This document shows, piece after piece, positions 35,072 to 44,158 of a stretch of DNA of 64,000 nucleotides. The DNA lies in NCBI RefSeq assembly GCF_039822625.1, contig NZ_JBDLLG010000019.1, positions 43,502 through 107,501 on the forward strand, in the 5' to 3' direction. A model generated the notes under the pieces. That model was not told the DNA's origin. It searched no databases and worked only from the letters and a program-made list of their open reading frames with translations. Position numbers and translations under genes: made by a program. This DNA comes from Marinimicrobium locisalis (lineage in GTDB: Bacteria; Pseudomonadota; Gammaproteobacteria; Pseudomonadales; Cellvibrionaceae). Every line of letters starts with the position of its first letter. The stretch's first letter is position 1.

Positions 35072-35749
35072 TCACTCCTCAGCGTCGGTAGACACCCGGG
35101 CATAGGGCAGTACGCCCTGATTGCTGTTGCGCACAGCGTGGCCACTGTGCGCTCGCATCAATTCGTTGAGGTAGGCCCGAATTTCCTCGGAAGGAGCCTG
35201 GCCGGAATCGACGCGAACCGGAACAAAAATGACTTCTCTTGAAGGCTGACTGGCCGGCTCATAACCACTCTCTTGACTGACCGTGCGGGCCAGCGGGAGA
35301 GAGGGTGGCTGGTACCCAGCCGGCAAGGAAACGGTTTGGCTGCGGCCTACATCGTTTTCCTTTTCGCTCGTTTCGGGAACGGGGCTAGTCTCGGCCACTG
35401 CGGGCTGCTGCGTATCCCCAGGGTATTGCTGAACCCCGAGCAACACCGCACCGGCCACCGACGCCGCTACCGCAACCTGCCCGACTCTCTGCCACCAGGG
35501 GTGGCGCTGCCGGGGGGCTGGTACCGCTTCATTTTCGAGTGCCGCGCTGACCCGATCGGCGAACCCTGCCGGGGCCACGGCCCCCAGCTCGCCACGCATC
35601 GCCGCGCCCACCAGTTGGTGGCGGTCCCACCGTGCCTTCAACTCCTCGTCCTCCGCCTTCAGCAGCCGCCGGACTTCCAGCTCGGAGGCTTCGCCGTCAA
35701 CCAGGGCCGACAGCGCTTCGTACAGGGAGTGGTTGCTTTGTTCAGTCAT
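35072..35749 (-). CDS. rseA: Anti-sigma-E factor RseA/MucA
   Basis: A single-pass inner-membrane protein that holds sigma-E inactive. Residues 1-65 are the sigma-binding domain (LYEALSALVDGEASELEVRRLL). One membrane helix lies at about 87-105 (VGQVAVAASVAGAVLLGVQ), and the rest is periplasmic. The ATG at 35749 has AAGGT upstream, giving 225 residues; the frame continues 10 codons further. Cleavage by DegS and RseP (rseP is in this window) releases the sigma factor. Confidence 0.92.
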   Translation of the reverse strand: MTEQSNHSLYEALSALVDGEASELEVRRLLKAEDEELKARWDRHQLVGAAMRGELGAVAPAGFADRVSAALENEAVPAPRQRHPWWQRVGQVAVAASVAGAVLLGVQQYPGDTQQPAVAETSPVPETSEKENDVGRSQTVSLPAGYQPPSLPLARTVSQESGYEPASQPSREVIFVPVRVDSGQAPSEEIRAYLNELMRAHSGHAVRNSNQGVLPYARVSTDAEE

Positions 35750-35895
35750 CGCGAGTGTACCTTCAAAATGCGACTTCAATAATACCCTTAAGCGCTTGCG
35801 CGTCTTTCGGGCCTCCGACCTTTCTCATGGCATCAGACTGATCTATTCAGGAAAGGTTCAGAGAAACGCTAAAAAATGTTAACAGAGATTGACGC

Positions 35896-36480
35896 CTATG
35901 CCATCAGCGGCTGAATACAGCGGTCGATTGCCTCCCGAGCCCGGAAAATCCGCGAGCGGACGGTCCCCACCGGGCAGTCCATAATCGCTGCGATGTCCTC
36001 ATAGCTGAGCCCCTCCATCTCCCGAAGGGTGACGGCGGTTCGCAGGTCCTCGGGCAAGTCCCGGATCGCTTTGTCCAGCACGGCCTGCAGCTCGTCCCGC
36101 ATCAGGCTGTGCTCCGGGGTATCGATGTCTTTCAGGGCCTCGCTACCGGTATAAAATTCAGCCTCGTCCACCTCCACATCGCTGGCCGGCGGGCGGCGAT
36201 TGCGGGCCACCAGGTGATTCTTGGCGGTATTAATCGCGATCCGGTACAGCCACGTATAGAACGCACTGTCACCACGGAACTTGGCCAGAGCCCGGTACGC
36301 TTTGATAAACGCTTCCTGAGCAACGTCCTGTACCTCCGCCTGATCGCGGATATAGCGGCCAATAATGGCGTAGATCTTATGCTGGTATTTCACCACCAGC
36401 ATATCAAAGGCGCGCTTGTCGCCTTTTTGAACTCTTTCGACCAATTGTTGATCGGTATCCTGCGCGGATGGCGCTGTCAT
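35896..36480 (-). CDS. rpoE: RNA polymerase sigma factor RpoE/AlgU
   Basis: The ECF sigma factor for envelope stress, and in pseudomonads for alginate control. In 194 residues, region 2 (FDMLVVKYQHKIY, DVAQEAFIKAYRAL) and region 4 (MEGLSYEDIAAIMDCPVGTVRSRIFRAR) are plain. A GC hairpin (36500-36517, CCGGCGC-TCCC-GCGCCGG) sits about 20 bases before the ATG in the leader. The upstream region contains a sigma-E-like promoter, consistent with autoregulation. Confidence 0.96.
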   Translation of the reverse strand: MTAPSAQDTDQQLVERVQKGDKRAFDMLVVKYQHKIYAIIGRYIRDQAEVQDVAQEAFIKAYRALAKFRGDSAFYTWLYRIAINTAKNHLVARNRRPPASDVEVDEAEFYTGSEALKDIDTPEHSLMRDELQAVLDKAIRDLPEDLRTAVTLREMEGLSYEDIAAIMDCPVGTVRSRIFRAREAIDRCIQPLMA

Positions 36481-36584
36481 CCCAAACCCCCCAAGCGATC
36501 CGGCGCTCCCGCGCCGGAGCCAAATCGTTGATCTCTTGTTGTTAACTCGTTACGCGTGGCTTAACACTCTGCGCTCTGGTAGCG

Positions 36585-36615
36585 CTCTAGACCTGTTATT
36601 TCTCTAGACCTGTTA
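36585..36615 (-). repeat. Two direct 14-bp repeats in the rpoE upstream region
   Basis: CTCTAGACCTGTTA occurs at 36585-36598 and again at 36602-36615, a 17-base period, in the 5' region of rpoE. It could be a protein-binding site or simple duplication. The rest of the 489-base gap between rpoE and nadB holds the sigma-E-like promoter, a leader hairpin and no ORF. Confidence 0.6.
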
Positions 36616-36744
36616 GCGTTCTACGCTCGTTGATACCTTACGCCTCACTGGCGCTTTACAGGCATCACTTTATTTGGCGATATGACCACTTCCTGATGGG
36701 CCTCTTCGGGCAACGACGGCGCTTATGTTATGGTCAATGGCTAA

Positions 36745-36771
36745 AAAGACTCACCAACTGACAAAAAGTTC
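36745..36771 (-). promoter_or_regulatory. Sigma-E-type promoter upstream of rpoE
   Basis: On the minus strand GAACTT (36766-36771) is followed by a 16-base spacer and TCTTT (36745-36749). The sigma-E consensus is GAACTT-N16-TCTGA: the -35 is exact and the spacer is right, but the -10 differs at the fourth and fifth positions. It lies about 265 bases before the rpoE ATG. Autoregulation of rpoE by its own product is well known in E. coli and Pseudomonas. Confidence 0.55.
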
Positions 36772-36969
36772 ATAAGCACATGCCTCTATATTCCTTGACG
36801 ATCTCTAAGACACTGACACTAAGCCTTGCTATTATACGGGTTTATTCCGCTCAGCTCTAATGGCGGCTTCGGACCTTAGAGCACAAAGCGCGGACATCTT
36901 CCGGGATTGATCGCTCAAGGGCAAGCCGGCGTAGCATTGAATTCCCGTTTCACTACAGGTAACAACTGA

Positions 36970-38592
36970 ATGAGCAAGCACTTCAGCAGCGATGTACTGG
37001 TCATCGGCTCCGGCGCCGCCGGGCTTACCCTCGCGCTGCGACTCGCCCAGCACGGGCGGGTACACGTTCTGAGTAAGAACGCGGTCAACCAGGGCTCCAC
37101 CTGGTTCGCCCAGGGGGGTATTGCCGCCGTGCTCGATGATGAGGACTCGATTGAAGCCCACGTTGCGGACACCCTCAACGCCGGCGCGGGCCTGTGCCAT
37201 GCGGACGCGGTCCGGTTCACCGTCGAGCGCAGCAAGAACGCCATTCGCTGGCTGATCGACCAGGGAGTCAGCTTTACCAAAGAGGGCGAAAACGGCGCTT
37301 ACCATTTGACCCAAGAGGGCGGCCACAGCCATCGGCGCATTATCCACAGCGCCGACGCCACGGGTGAAGCGGTGCACAGCACCCTGATCGACCGGGTCCA
37401 GGCCGAACCCAATATCGAGGTCTTTGAGGACCACGTGGCCCTGAACCTCATCACCCAGGCCGACAACGGCTCCGCCAAACTGCGCTGTACGGGCGCCTAT
37501 GCCTTATGCCGGCAAGACGACCACGTCCACGTATTTCAGGCCCGCACCGTGGTGCTCGCCACCGGCGGTGCCAGCAAGGTGTACTTGTACACCAGCAATC
37601 CGGACAGCGCCAGTGGCGACGGCATCGCCATGGCCTGGCGCGCCGGCTGCCGGGTGGCCAATATGGAGTTCAACCAATTCCACCCCACCTGCCTATACCA
37701 CCCCCGGGCCAAAACCTTTTTGATTACCGAAGCGCTTCGCGGTGAGGGCGCCTATTTGCGCCTGCCCAGCGGCGAGCGCTTTATGGCCAAGTTCGACGAA
37801 CGTGAGGAGCTGGCGCCCAGGGACGTGGTCGCCCGGGCCATCGACCACGAAATGAAGCGCCTGGGTTGCGACTGCCTGTACCTGGACATCAGCCACAAAC
37901 CGGCGGAATTTATCGCCGAGCACTTTCCCACGGTCAAGGCCCGATGCCTGGAGTTCGGTATCGACATTACCAAGGAACCCATCCCAGTGGTGCCCGCTGC
38001 CCACTATACCTGCGGCGGCGTTATGGTCGACCAGCACGGGCAGACGGACTTGATGAACCTTTACGCGATCGGAGAGACCTCCTTCACCGGTCTACACGGC
38101 GCCAACCGCATGGCGAGCAACTCACTGCTGGAGTGCGTGGTGTACGCCCAGTCGGCGGCCAACCACATCGGGGAGCGCCTAGCGGAAATCGCCACCCCCG
38201 ACACCGCGCCCCAGTGGGATGAGTCGCGGGTCACCAACTCGGATGAAGATGTAATCATCTCTCACAACTGGGACGAGCTGCGCCGCTTTATGTGGGACTA
38301 TGTCGGTATCGTTCGCACCCGCAAGCGCCTGGAGCGCGCCACCCATCGTATCAAGCTGCTACAGAAGGAAATCGCCGAGTACTATAGCAACTACAAAGTC
38401 AGCAGTGATTTGATTGAGCTGCGCAACCTCACCATGGTCGCGGAACTGATTATTCGTTCGGCCATGGCTCGCAAAGAAAGCCGGGGGCTGCACTTCTCCA
38501 TGGATTACCCAGAGCGCTCTCCCATCGCCAAGGACACCATCCTGGTGCCCATGAACTACGCGGACCAGAACGTGATCGTCAGCAAAGAATAG
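36970..38592 (+). CDS. nadB: L-aspartate oxidase
   Basis: NadB oxidises L-aspartate to iminoaspartate with FAD, the first step of NAD synthesis. The FAD-binding VLVIGSGAAGLTLALRL is at the N-terminus. NQGSTWFAQGGIAAV, HTCLYHPRAK-type active-site residues and CGGVMVDQHGQTDL follow, and the helical C-terminus is complete. 540 residues, as in relatives. It is convergent with ygfX-sdhE; this arrangement of nadB opposite those genes is conserved. Confidence 0.96.
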   Translation: MSKHFSSDVLVIGSGAAGLTLALRLAQHGRVHVLSKNAVNQGSTWFAQGGIAAVLDDEDSIEAHVADTLNAGAGLCHADAVRFTVERSKNAIRWLIDQGVSFTKEGENGAYHLTQEGGHSHRRIIHSADATGEAVHSTLIDRVQAEPNIEVFEDHVALNLITQADNGSAKLRCTGAYALCRQDDHVHVFQARTVVLATGGASKVYLYTSNPDSASGDGIAMAWRAGCRVANMEFNQFHPTCLYHPRAKTFLITEALRGEGAYLRLPSGERFMAKFDEREELAPRDVVARAIDHEMKRLGCDCLYLDISHKPAEFIAEHFPTVKARCLEFGIDITKEPIPVVPAAHYTCGGVMVDQHGQTDLMNLYAIGETSFTGLHGANRMASNSLLECVVYAQSAANHIGERLAEIATPDTAPQWDESRVTNSDEDVIISHNWDELRRFMWDYVGIVRTRKRLERATHRIKLLQKEIAEYYSNYKVSSDLIELRNLTMVAELIIRSAMARKESRGLHFSMDYPERSPIAKDTILVPMNYADQNVIVSKE

Positions 38593-38616
38593 CCGGTCGA
38601 TTCTTAACCACTGCGC

Positions 38617-39105
38617 TCAACCCCGCCCCAGGCGCATCCACAGGCGCAGGCGTCGCCGCTCCTCCCGGTCGGCGGAGTCCGGCAAGACGATAAGGGTGTG
38701 GCGTCGACCGGTTTCTACCTCCGTGAGACGAAGGACCTGGAGCCAGGGCCAGACCACGCGCTCCCCGACTAACTCGGCCGCGGCGCGCCGCCCGTCCCAA
38801 AACAGCGCCCAAGTGCCATCAGCCTCACAGGCCACCGCCTCGGGAGGTGCGCCGCTCCGCCAACGGCAAAAACGCCAATACTCCACGAGCAGCGTGCCTT
38901 CAAACACGACGAGCAGCAGCCAATGGAACGCCGTGGCCGTTCCGTTCAGCACGGCAACCAACGGAAGTAGGCTTAATGCCAGAAGGACGCCACCGTGGGC
39001 CCGACTCAGCCAACGGGAGGGACGCAGAGAAACCCACTCGGGACCGTGTGGCCCGGCGGGGTTATTGGGCGTTGATACCGGTGTTGGCTCGGACAATGTC
39101 GACAA
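38617..39105 (-). CDS. ygfX: YgfX-like membrane protein
   Basis: About 162 residues. After WVSLRPSRWLSR there are two membrane helices (LALSLLPLVAVL and FHWLLLVVFEGTLLVEYWRF) and a soluble C-terminal part. YgfX (CptA) is encoded next to SdhE in many gammaproteobacteria and was linked to cell-division toxin activity in E. coli, though that role is debated. The start is uncertain: the TTG at 39105 lies 44 bases inside sdhE and no ATG is near. Confidence 0.75.
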   Translation of the reverse strand: MSTLSEPTPVSTPNNPAGPHGPEWVSLRPSRWLSRAHGGVLLALSLLPLVAVLNGTATAFHWLLLVVFEGTLLVEYWRFCRWRSGAPPEAVACEADGTWALFWDGRRAAAELVGERVVWPWLQVLRLTEVETGRRHTLIVLPDSADREERRRLRLWMRLGRG

Positions 39106-39316
39106 TCCTTTTCAAGTCCGGGTCCTCGGGGGCGTGGCGATGCAGAAACCACGCGAACAGGTCCTGGTCCTCGGCTTCCAGGAGCTTCCAGTAGCGCTCC
39201 TTGTCCCCCTGGTCCAGGGTGGGATAGATGTTTTCCAGAAAGGGGAGCAGGATAAGGTCCAGCTCCAGCATACCGCGACGGCTGCCCCAAAAAAGACGGT
39301 TTCGCTCCACAAACAT
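39062..39316 (-). CDS. sdhE: FAD assembly factor SdhE
   Basis: SdhE helps attach FAD covalently to succinate dehydrogenase. The 84-residue protein carries the conserved RGMLELD (RGxxE) motif and the YWKLLEAEDQDLFAWFL helix. The ATG at 39316 is chosen because it gives the family's normal length. The open frame to 39379 starts with TTG, touching the diguanylate cyclase stop, and would add 21 residues. Confidence 0.9.
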   Translation of the reverse strand: MFVERNRLFWGSRRGMLELDLILLPFLENIYPTLDQGDKERYWKLLEAEDQDLFAWFLHRHAPEDPDLKRIVDIVRANTGINAQ

Positions 39317-39375
39317 CTCCCCTTGGAAAAAGTAAGGCGAGTATATCACTGCGCGGGCCTGCGCCTCCATATCCC

Positions 39376-40662
39376 TCAAGCCCCCAAAGAAAGCTCCACG
39401 CGATTGCGCCCGGCGTCTTTAGCTCGGTACAGCGCCATATCGACCCGCCGGAACAGGGAGTAGTAGTCCTCGCCACTGAGGCGTGAGCCTACGCCGATAC
39501 TGACGGTGATCGACTGCTCGGGTAAGGCTTCAAAATACGTGCGGGCGACTCGCTGTCGCAGTTTTTCGGCCACGGTTTGCGCCACTGTGCCATCGGCTTC
39601 CGGCAGCAGAAGCACGAACTCTTCCCCGCCCCAGCGGGCCAGCCGGTCGCTTTGGCGAACACTTTCGGATAACACCTCGCCCATTTGCCGCAAAATTCGG
39701 TCGCCCACGTCATGGCCGTAGGTATCGTTGACAGGTTTAAAGTGGTCGATATCAATGACCAACAGCGATACGGCTTTTTGTGGATCGCCAAACAATCGTT
39801 CAATGGCTCGGGTAACCCCGTGGCGATTCAACAGCCCCGTCAGTTGGTCGTGCTCGGAAAGCTCCCGATACTGCTGGCTCTCTTGATGGAGCTCGCGATT
39901 TCGCTCGGCGACTTTCTCCGCCCGTCGGCGCTCGAGAACCACCCGCTTTCGAAGATTGTAGAGCTGATAGCTCCCAAACACCGACAACACCACCACCCAG
40001 GAAATAATAATGCCGGCGTACCAGGTATCCCGCGATACCCAGTCCCCCACGAGCTCAGCGCTATCGAGCTGAACAATATACTCACCCGGGGTAATCGGGT
40101 AAGCCAGATCAATGCCAAACGAGGTGACGTGATCAAAGCTGGGGCCGCTCAGAATCCTGGGGACGTCGAACTCGGCGAGCCACCACTCCGCCACGTTAAA
40201 CTCATCGAGCCCGATCGATAGCCCTTCGGGCAAAAACTCCACCGATATCTGGGTCTGATTGAACTTGTGAGTTTCCGGGTTCTCACGCTCCGAAAACCCA
40301 GGCACCCGGCTGCGCAGGTAATACCGCAGAGACCGACCCGGGCCGGAGTAACTCAGGCCGAGATTGAGTCGACTGTACTGACTGAAATCCAACCCCTCGT
40401 TTCGGTCTGCCTCCAAAACGATATTAAAGCCGCAAAACGCACCGTTGTGGGAGTCCATAATATGGCAGCGCCAACGCAACTCCTCCATATTCAACCACTC
40501 CACGGAGTTTTTCTCATCCGCGTAGATATAGGCCTCGGAGCGGTCTGTGATCAATTGCAGGCGCCTTTCGGGCAGGTGCGGGTAGCCCACCATCGCCACT
40601 AGCGTGAGCACACAGCCGATCAATAGCCAAAAATAGGAGGACTCCAGGACCGCGCGGGACAT
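39376..40662 (-). CDS. Diguanylate cyclase with periplasmic sensor region
   Basis: 428 residues: a membrane helix near the N-terminus (FWLLIGCVLTLVAMVGY), a periplasmic region of about 220 residues with two cysteines (RCHIMDSHNGAFCGF), a second helix (IIISWVVVLSVFGSYQLYNL), a short coiled coil and a GGDEF domain. The catalytic motif is GGEEF and the inhibitory site RxxD (RQSD) lies five residues before it. It should therefore make c-di-GMP and be product-inhibited. The periplasmic part has the look of a carbohydrate-binding fold, but this is not certain. Start at ATG 40662. Confidence 0.87.
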   Translation of the reverse strand: MSRAVLESSYFWLLIGCVLTLVAMVGYPHLPERRLQLITDRSEAYIYADEKNSVEWLNMEELRWRCHIMDSHNGAFCGFNIVLEADRNEGLDFSQYSRLNLGLSYSGPGRSLRYYLRSRVPGFSERENPETHKFNQTQISVEFLPEGLSIGLDEFNVAEWWLAEFDVPRILSGPSFDHVTSFGIDLAYPITPGEYIVQLDSAELVGDWVSRDTWYAGIIISWVVVLSVFGSYQLYNLRKRVVLERRRAEKVAERNRELHQESQQYRELSEHDQLTGLLNRHGVTRAIERLFGDPQKAVSLLVIDIDHFKPVNDTYGHDVGDRILRQMGEVLSESVRQSDRLARWGGEEFVLLLPEADGTVAQTVAEKLRQRVARTYFEALPEQSITVSIGVGSRLSGEDYYSLFRRVDMALYRAKDAGRNRVELSLGA

Positions 40663-40982
40663 GCCTCTACGAACATTGCGTTGCACCACAACTCTCACCT
40701 GCACCTGACCGACCACACTCCCCCGAGCGACGCTCAGGGATCACTGAAAACGGGCGCTATCTACCTTGAATGGCTGTGTCTCTCTGGACTGCGTCTTGCT
40801 GCTGGGCTGCTATTTGCTACTTGCTAATAGCCTGCTCACTTTTTGATCTAGCGGTTTCCCCCAGTACGTCACCCGAGGCGCAATGAGCCCATTACTTGGA
40901 GCGACGGCGTTATCGTTCTATCATGCCGCTGTTAACGTTAAGTTTTAGCCCAAATGGTGTGAATTACAAGCTGGAGCCCTTC

Positions 40983-41912
40983 ATGTCGAGCAACGCCCCC
41001 TGGTTCAAACTCAATGACTGGACCCTCATGGCCGTCACCGGCCCCCAGGCTCAGGCCTTTCTCCAGGGGCAGGTCACCTGTGATGTCAGCGACCTTTTCG
41101 CCACCGCCGAGCACGGCGAGACGCGCCTGGGCGCCCATTGCACCCCCAAGGGCCGAATGCAGTTCAGCTTTCGTGCCCTCGCGCGCTCCGAGGAGCACTT
41201 TCTACTGCGGGTGCCCGTGTCCATGGTGGCCGCCGTCAAGGAGTCGCTGGGCAAATACATCCTCTTCTCCAAGGCGGAACTGACCGAGGAAAGTGAGCGC
41301 TACCACCTGCGAGGCCTGTACGGTGAGCAGGCGCGCGCCGCCCTGATCGACCACCTCGCTGAACCGTCGGAGGTACCGGGGCAATGGCGGGGAACCGAAG
41401 ACGGCTCGGTGCTGCTAACGCTGGGCGAGCACCAATACGAGTGCTGGCTGAGCGCCGAGGCGGCGGAAACCCTGGAGCGGGCGCTGGGCGAGCCCGAGCC
41501 GAGGGACGAATTATGGCGCCTGCTGGAGATCCGAGCGGGGCGTGGAGAGGTGCTGCCACCCACCCGAGAGCAATTTACCCCACAAGCGCTCAACTTCCCG
41601 CTCCTCGGCGCTGTCAGCTTTCGCAAGGGCTGCTACACCGGTCAGGAGATCGTGGCCCGCCTGCACTACAAGGGCAAGCTCAAGGCCCATATGCGCCGTC
41701 TGGAGGCCACCGGCGCCGGCCAGTGCTCCCCAGGCACCCCCATCCACCGCGAAGGTGGCAAGAAAGCCGGCGAAGTTATCATGGCGGCGGACGCCGGTAA
41801 GGACGCACTGGAGTGTTTGGCCGTATTGGACGACAGCGCCCTGGAGCAGGTACTCTCGATTGGGGAGAGTTTTTCCGCCCGGGTGGCTACATTGCCCTAT
41901 ACTGTCGGTTAA
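40983..41912 (+). CDS. ygfZ: Folate-binding iron-sulfur cluster protein YgfZ
   Basis: YgfZ is a GcvT-like folate protein needed for certain iron-sulfur enzymes. The diagnostic KGCYTGQE motif, with the essential Cys, is in FRKGCYTGQEIVARLHYKG. The 309-residue form from ATG 40983 starts MSSNAPWFKLNDW; the frame is open from 40896 but without fitting sequence. The gap 40663-40982 to the divergent cyclase gene has no ORF and no clear promoter. Confidence 0.92.
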   Translation: MSSNAPWFKLNDWTLMAVTGPQAQAFLQGQVTCDVSDLFATAEHGETRLGAHCTPKGRMQFSFRALARSEEHFLLRVPVSMVAAVKESLGKYILFSKAELTEESERYHLRGLYGEQARAALIDHLAEPSEVPGQWRGTEDGSVLLTLGEHQYECWLSAEAAETLERALGEPEPRDELWRLLEIRAGRGEVLPPTREQFTPQALNFPLLGAVSFRKGCYTGQEIVARLHYKGKLKAHMRRLEATGAGQCSPGTPIHREGGKKAGEVIMAADAGKDALECLAVLDDSALEQVLSIGESFSARVATLPYTVG

Positions 41913-41987
41913 AACACCCTCGAGGCCCAAACCGGCCCTAGCCGGAAGTTTTTGCACCGATTCACAACAACCGATACAGGAAGCCTC

Positions 41988-42824
41988 ATGAGTCATGTTG
42001 TAGAGCGCGTTCGCGAAGAGATTGTGAATGCCATCAAAACCGACCAGCTCGTTCTCCCCACACTACCCGAAGTGGCCCTGAGAGTACGGGAAGTCGCCGA
42101 CGACCCCGAAGCCGACCTGGACCAGTTGGCCAAGGTCATCGGCAACGACGCGGCCTTGAGCGCCCGTCTTGTACGCGTAGCCAATAGTCCCTTGTTGCGC
42201 GCCAACCGTCATATCGACGACCTGAAAACCGCCCTGATGCGCCTGGGCATGGAGTACACCTGCAACCTCGCCACCGGCCTGGCCATGGAGCAAATGTTCC
42301 AGGCTACTTCCGACTTGGTGGACAGCCGCCTGCGGGATGTTTGGATGCGCTCAAGCGAGGTGGCGGGCATTAGCCACGTACTGTGCCGACACTACACCCG
42401 CCTGCGCCCGGACCAGGCCACGCTCGCCGGATTGGTCCACAAAATCGGGGTACTGCCGATCCTTACCTACGCCGAGGACCACCCCTCGCTACTGATCGAC
42501 AGCCTGACCCTGGACCAGGTCATTGAGGAGCTGCAGGGGCCGCTCGGCGACATGATTCTGAAAGCGTGGGAGTTTCCCCAGGAGTTAATCCACGTGCCCA
42601 GCCAACACCTGGAGTTCTCGCGCAAGGCCCCCACCGCCGACTACGCTGACATTGTGACGGTGGCGCTGCTTCAAAGTCACATGGGCGACGGCTCCACTCT
42701 GGGGGAAATGGACTATCAGGAAGTCACCGCGTTTGAGCGCTTGGGCATGGATCCGGATATGCAGTCGGCGGATGCGGAAGAACTGAGCGACGAAATGGCC
42801 GCGGCCATGATGGCGTTGCAGTAA
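41988..42824 (+). CDS. HDOD domain protein
   Basis: 278 residues. The HDOD domain covers most of it (LPTLPEVALRVREVADDPEADLDQLAKVI ... LSARLVRVANS). HDOD proteins lack the HD catalytic residues and act as signalling scaffolds. ATG at 41988 has AGGAAG upstream. It follows ygfZ and ends with an acidic tail. Confidence 0.88.
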   Translation: MSHVVERVREEIVNAIKTDQLVLPTLPEVALRVREVADDPEADLDQLAKVIGNDAALSARLVRVANSPLLRANRHIDDLKTALMRLGMEYTCNLATGLAMEQMFQATSDLVDSRLRDVWMRSSEVAGISHVLCRHYTRLRPDQATLAGLVHKIGVLPILTYAEDHPSLLIDSLTLDQVIEELQGPLGDMILKAWEFPQELIHVPSQHLEFSRKAPTADYADIVTVALLQSHMGDGSTLGEMDYQEVTAFERLGMDPDMQSADAEELSDEMAAAMMALQ

Positions 42825-42843
42825 CCCAGTTGGACCCATCCTT

Positions 42844-42868
42844 GGCGGGCCGTTACAAGTGGCCCGCC
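42844..42868. terminator. Hairpin between convergent HDOD gene and avtA
   Basis: GGCGGGCC (42844-42851) and GGCCCGCC (42861-42868) form an 8-bp perfect stem with a 9-base loop, 20 bases after the HDOD stop and 21 bases before the avtA stop. No T-tract on either side. It probably acts as a shared terminator. Confidence 0.5.
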
Positions 42869-42888
42869 TGCACACCCCTCTGGATCTT

Positions 42889-44151
42889 CTACCCTGCCCC
42901 TTCGGTATACAACCGCCGCACTTCATCGGCGAGAATCTCCGCGCCGCGCTCAATGCGCACCGGATCCTGACAATAGGTGATGCGCAGGCATTGGTGTTTG
43001 TGCGGCCAGTCATCTTCCAACCCCGGGAAAAAGTGCTCCCCCGGGACCACCAATACTCCCCGGCGCTTTAGGCGTTCATACAGGGACAGACTGCTGATGG
43101 GCAAGTCCTGAAACCAGAGCCAGAGGAAAAAGGCCCCCTCGGGCCGATGGATGCGCACCGGCAGTCCCGCGAGACAGCGCTGAAAAACGGCCAGAGCCGC
43201 TTCCATTCGGACCTTGTAAAACGGCTGAATCACCTGCGGCCCCAAAGTGGTCAACTGCCCCCGGACCAGCAACTGCTGCGCCAGCGCCGGCCCAAAATTG
43301 CCACAAGCCAGGCTCATCACCGTGTTGGCGTTGGTGAACGCCTCAATCACCTCAGGGCTGGCCACCACGACCCCCGTTCTCGCCCCGGGCAGCCCCAGTT
43401 TGGAGAGGCTCATCACAAGAATGGTATTGTCGTTCCAAAAGGGGGTGACCGAGCGGTAGGTAATATCGGGAAAAGGCGCCCCGTAAGCCACATCCAAAAT
43501 GAGGGGCACGCCGGCCTCTTGCGCACGCTCATCCAGGCACGCCAGCTCCTCGTCCGAGACCAGATTCCCCGTGGGGTTGGTCGGGCGCGACAGGCACAGC
43601 GCTCCCACCTCTTGAGTCAACTGTAGCCGTTCAAAGTCGATGTGGTATTTAAAGAGACCCTCGGGCAAGCTCTTGATGACCGGGCGGTTCGAGCGAAACA
43701 ACCCCGGCGCCAGGCCCACATCCGAGTAACCGAGATACTCCGGCACCAGAGGCAACAGCACCCGGCGGTTCTCCCCATCCGAGCCCTGCCCGGCCAGCAG
43801 GTTGAACAACACAAAAAAGGCGGACTGGCTGCCGTTGGCCACCGCCAGGTTGGCGCGAGTAACCGGCCAGCCACAGTGGCGACGCAGCTCCCGCGCCAGA
43901 GTGTCGAGGAACTCCGGGTCGCCCTGCGGTGGCTGATATACGCCCAGCATGGGTCTGCGCACCGCCGGGTCAGCCATGGCGCCCTGCAATGCCTCGGTCA
44001 GCGCCGCCTCCACCTCGGGGATGGCCGCCGGGTTGCCACCTCCCATGAAAATCATATTCGGGTTAACCCTGAGCGCGTCCCCCAGGTCTTCCATCAGGGT
44101 AATAATGCCTGCATTACCGGCCAGCTTCTCGCCGAACTTCGATAGTCTCAT
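42889..44151 (-). CDS. avtA: Valine-pyruvate aminotransferase
   Basis: AvtA transfers amino groups between valine and pyruvate (also called transaminase C). The 420-residue protein matches from MRLSKFGEKLAGNAGIITLMEDLG on, with the NPAAIPEVE segment, SRPTNPTGNLVSDEE and the PLP-lysine site MSLSKLGLPGARTG. The ATG at 44151 has AGGCGG upstream. It follows the yihY gene by 7 bases and is likely co-transcribed. Confidence 0.9.
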   Translation of the reverse strand: MRLSKFGEKLAGNAGIITLMEDLGDALRVNPNMIFMGGGNPAAIPEVEAALTEALQGAMADPAVRRPMLGVYQPPQGDPEFLDTLARELRRHCGWPVTRANLAVANGSQSAFFVLFNLLAGQGSDGENRRVLLPLVPEYLGYSDVGLAPGLFRSNRPVIKSLPEGLFKYHIDFERLQLTQEVGALCLSRPTNPTGNLVSDEELACLDERAQEAGVPLILDVAYGAPFPDITYRSVTPFWNDNTILVMSLSKLGLPGARTGVVVASPEVIEAFTNANTVMSLACGNFGPALAQQLLVRGQLTTLGPQVIQPFYKVRMEAALAVFQRCLAGLPVRIHRPEGAFFLWLWFQDLPISSLSLYERLKRRGVLVVPGEHFFPGLEDDWPHKHQCLRITYCQDPVRIERGAEILADEVRRLYTEGAG

Positions 44152-44158
44152 GGGCCGC

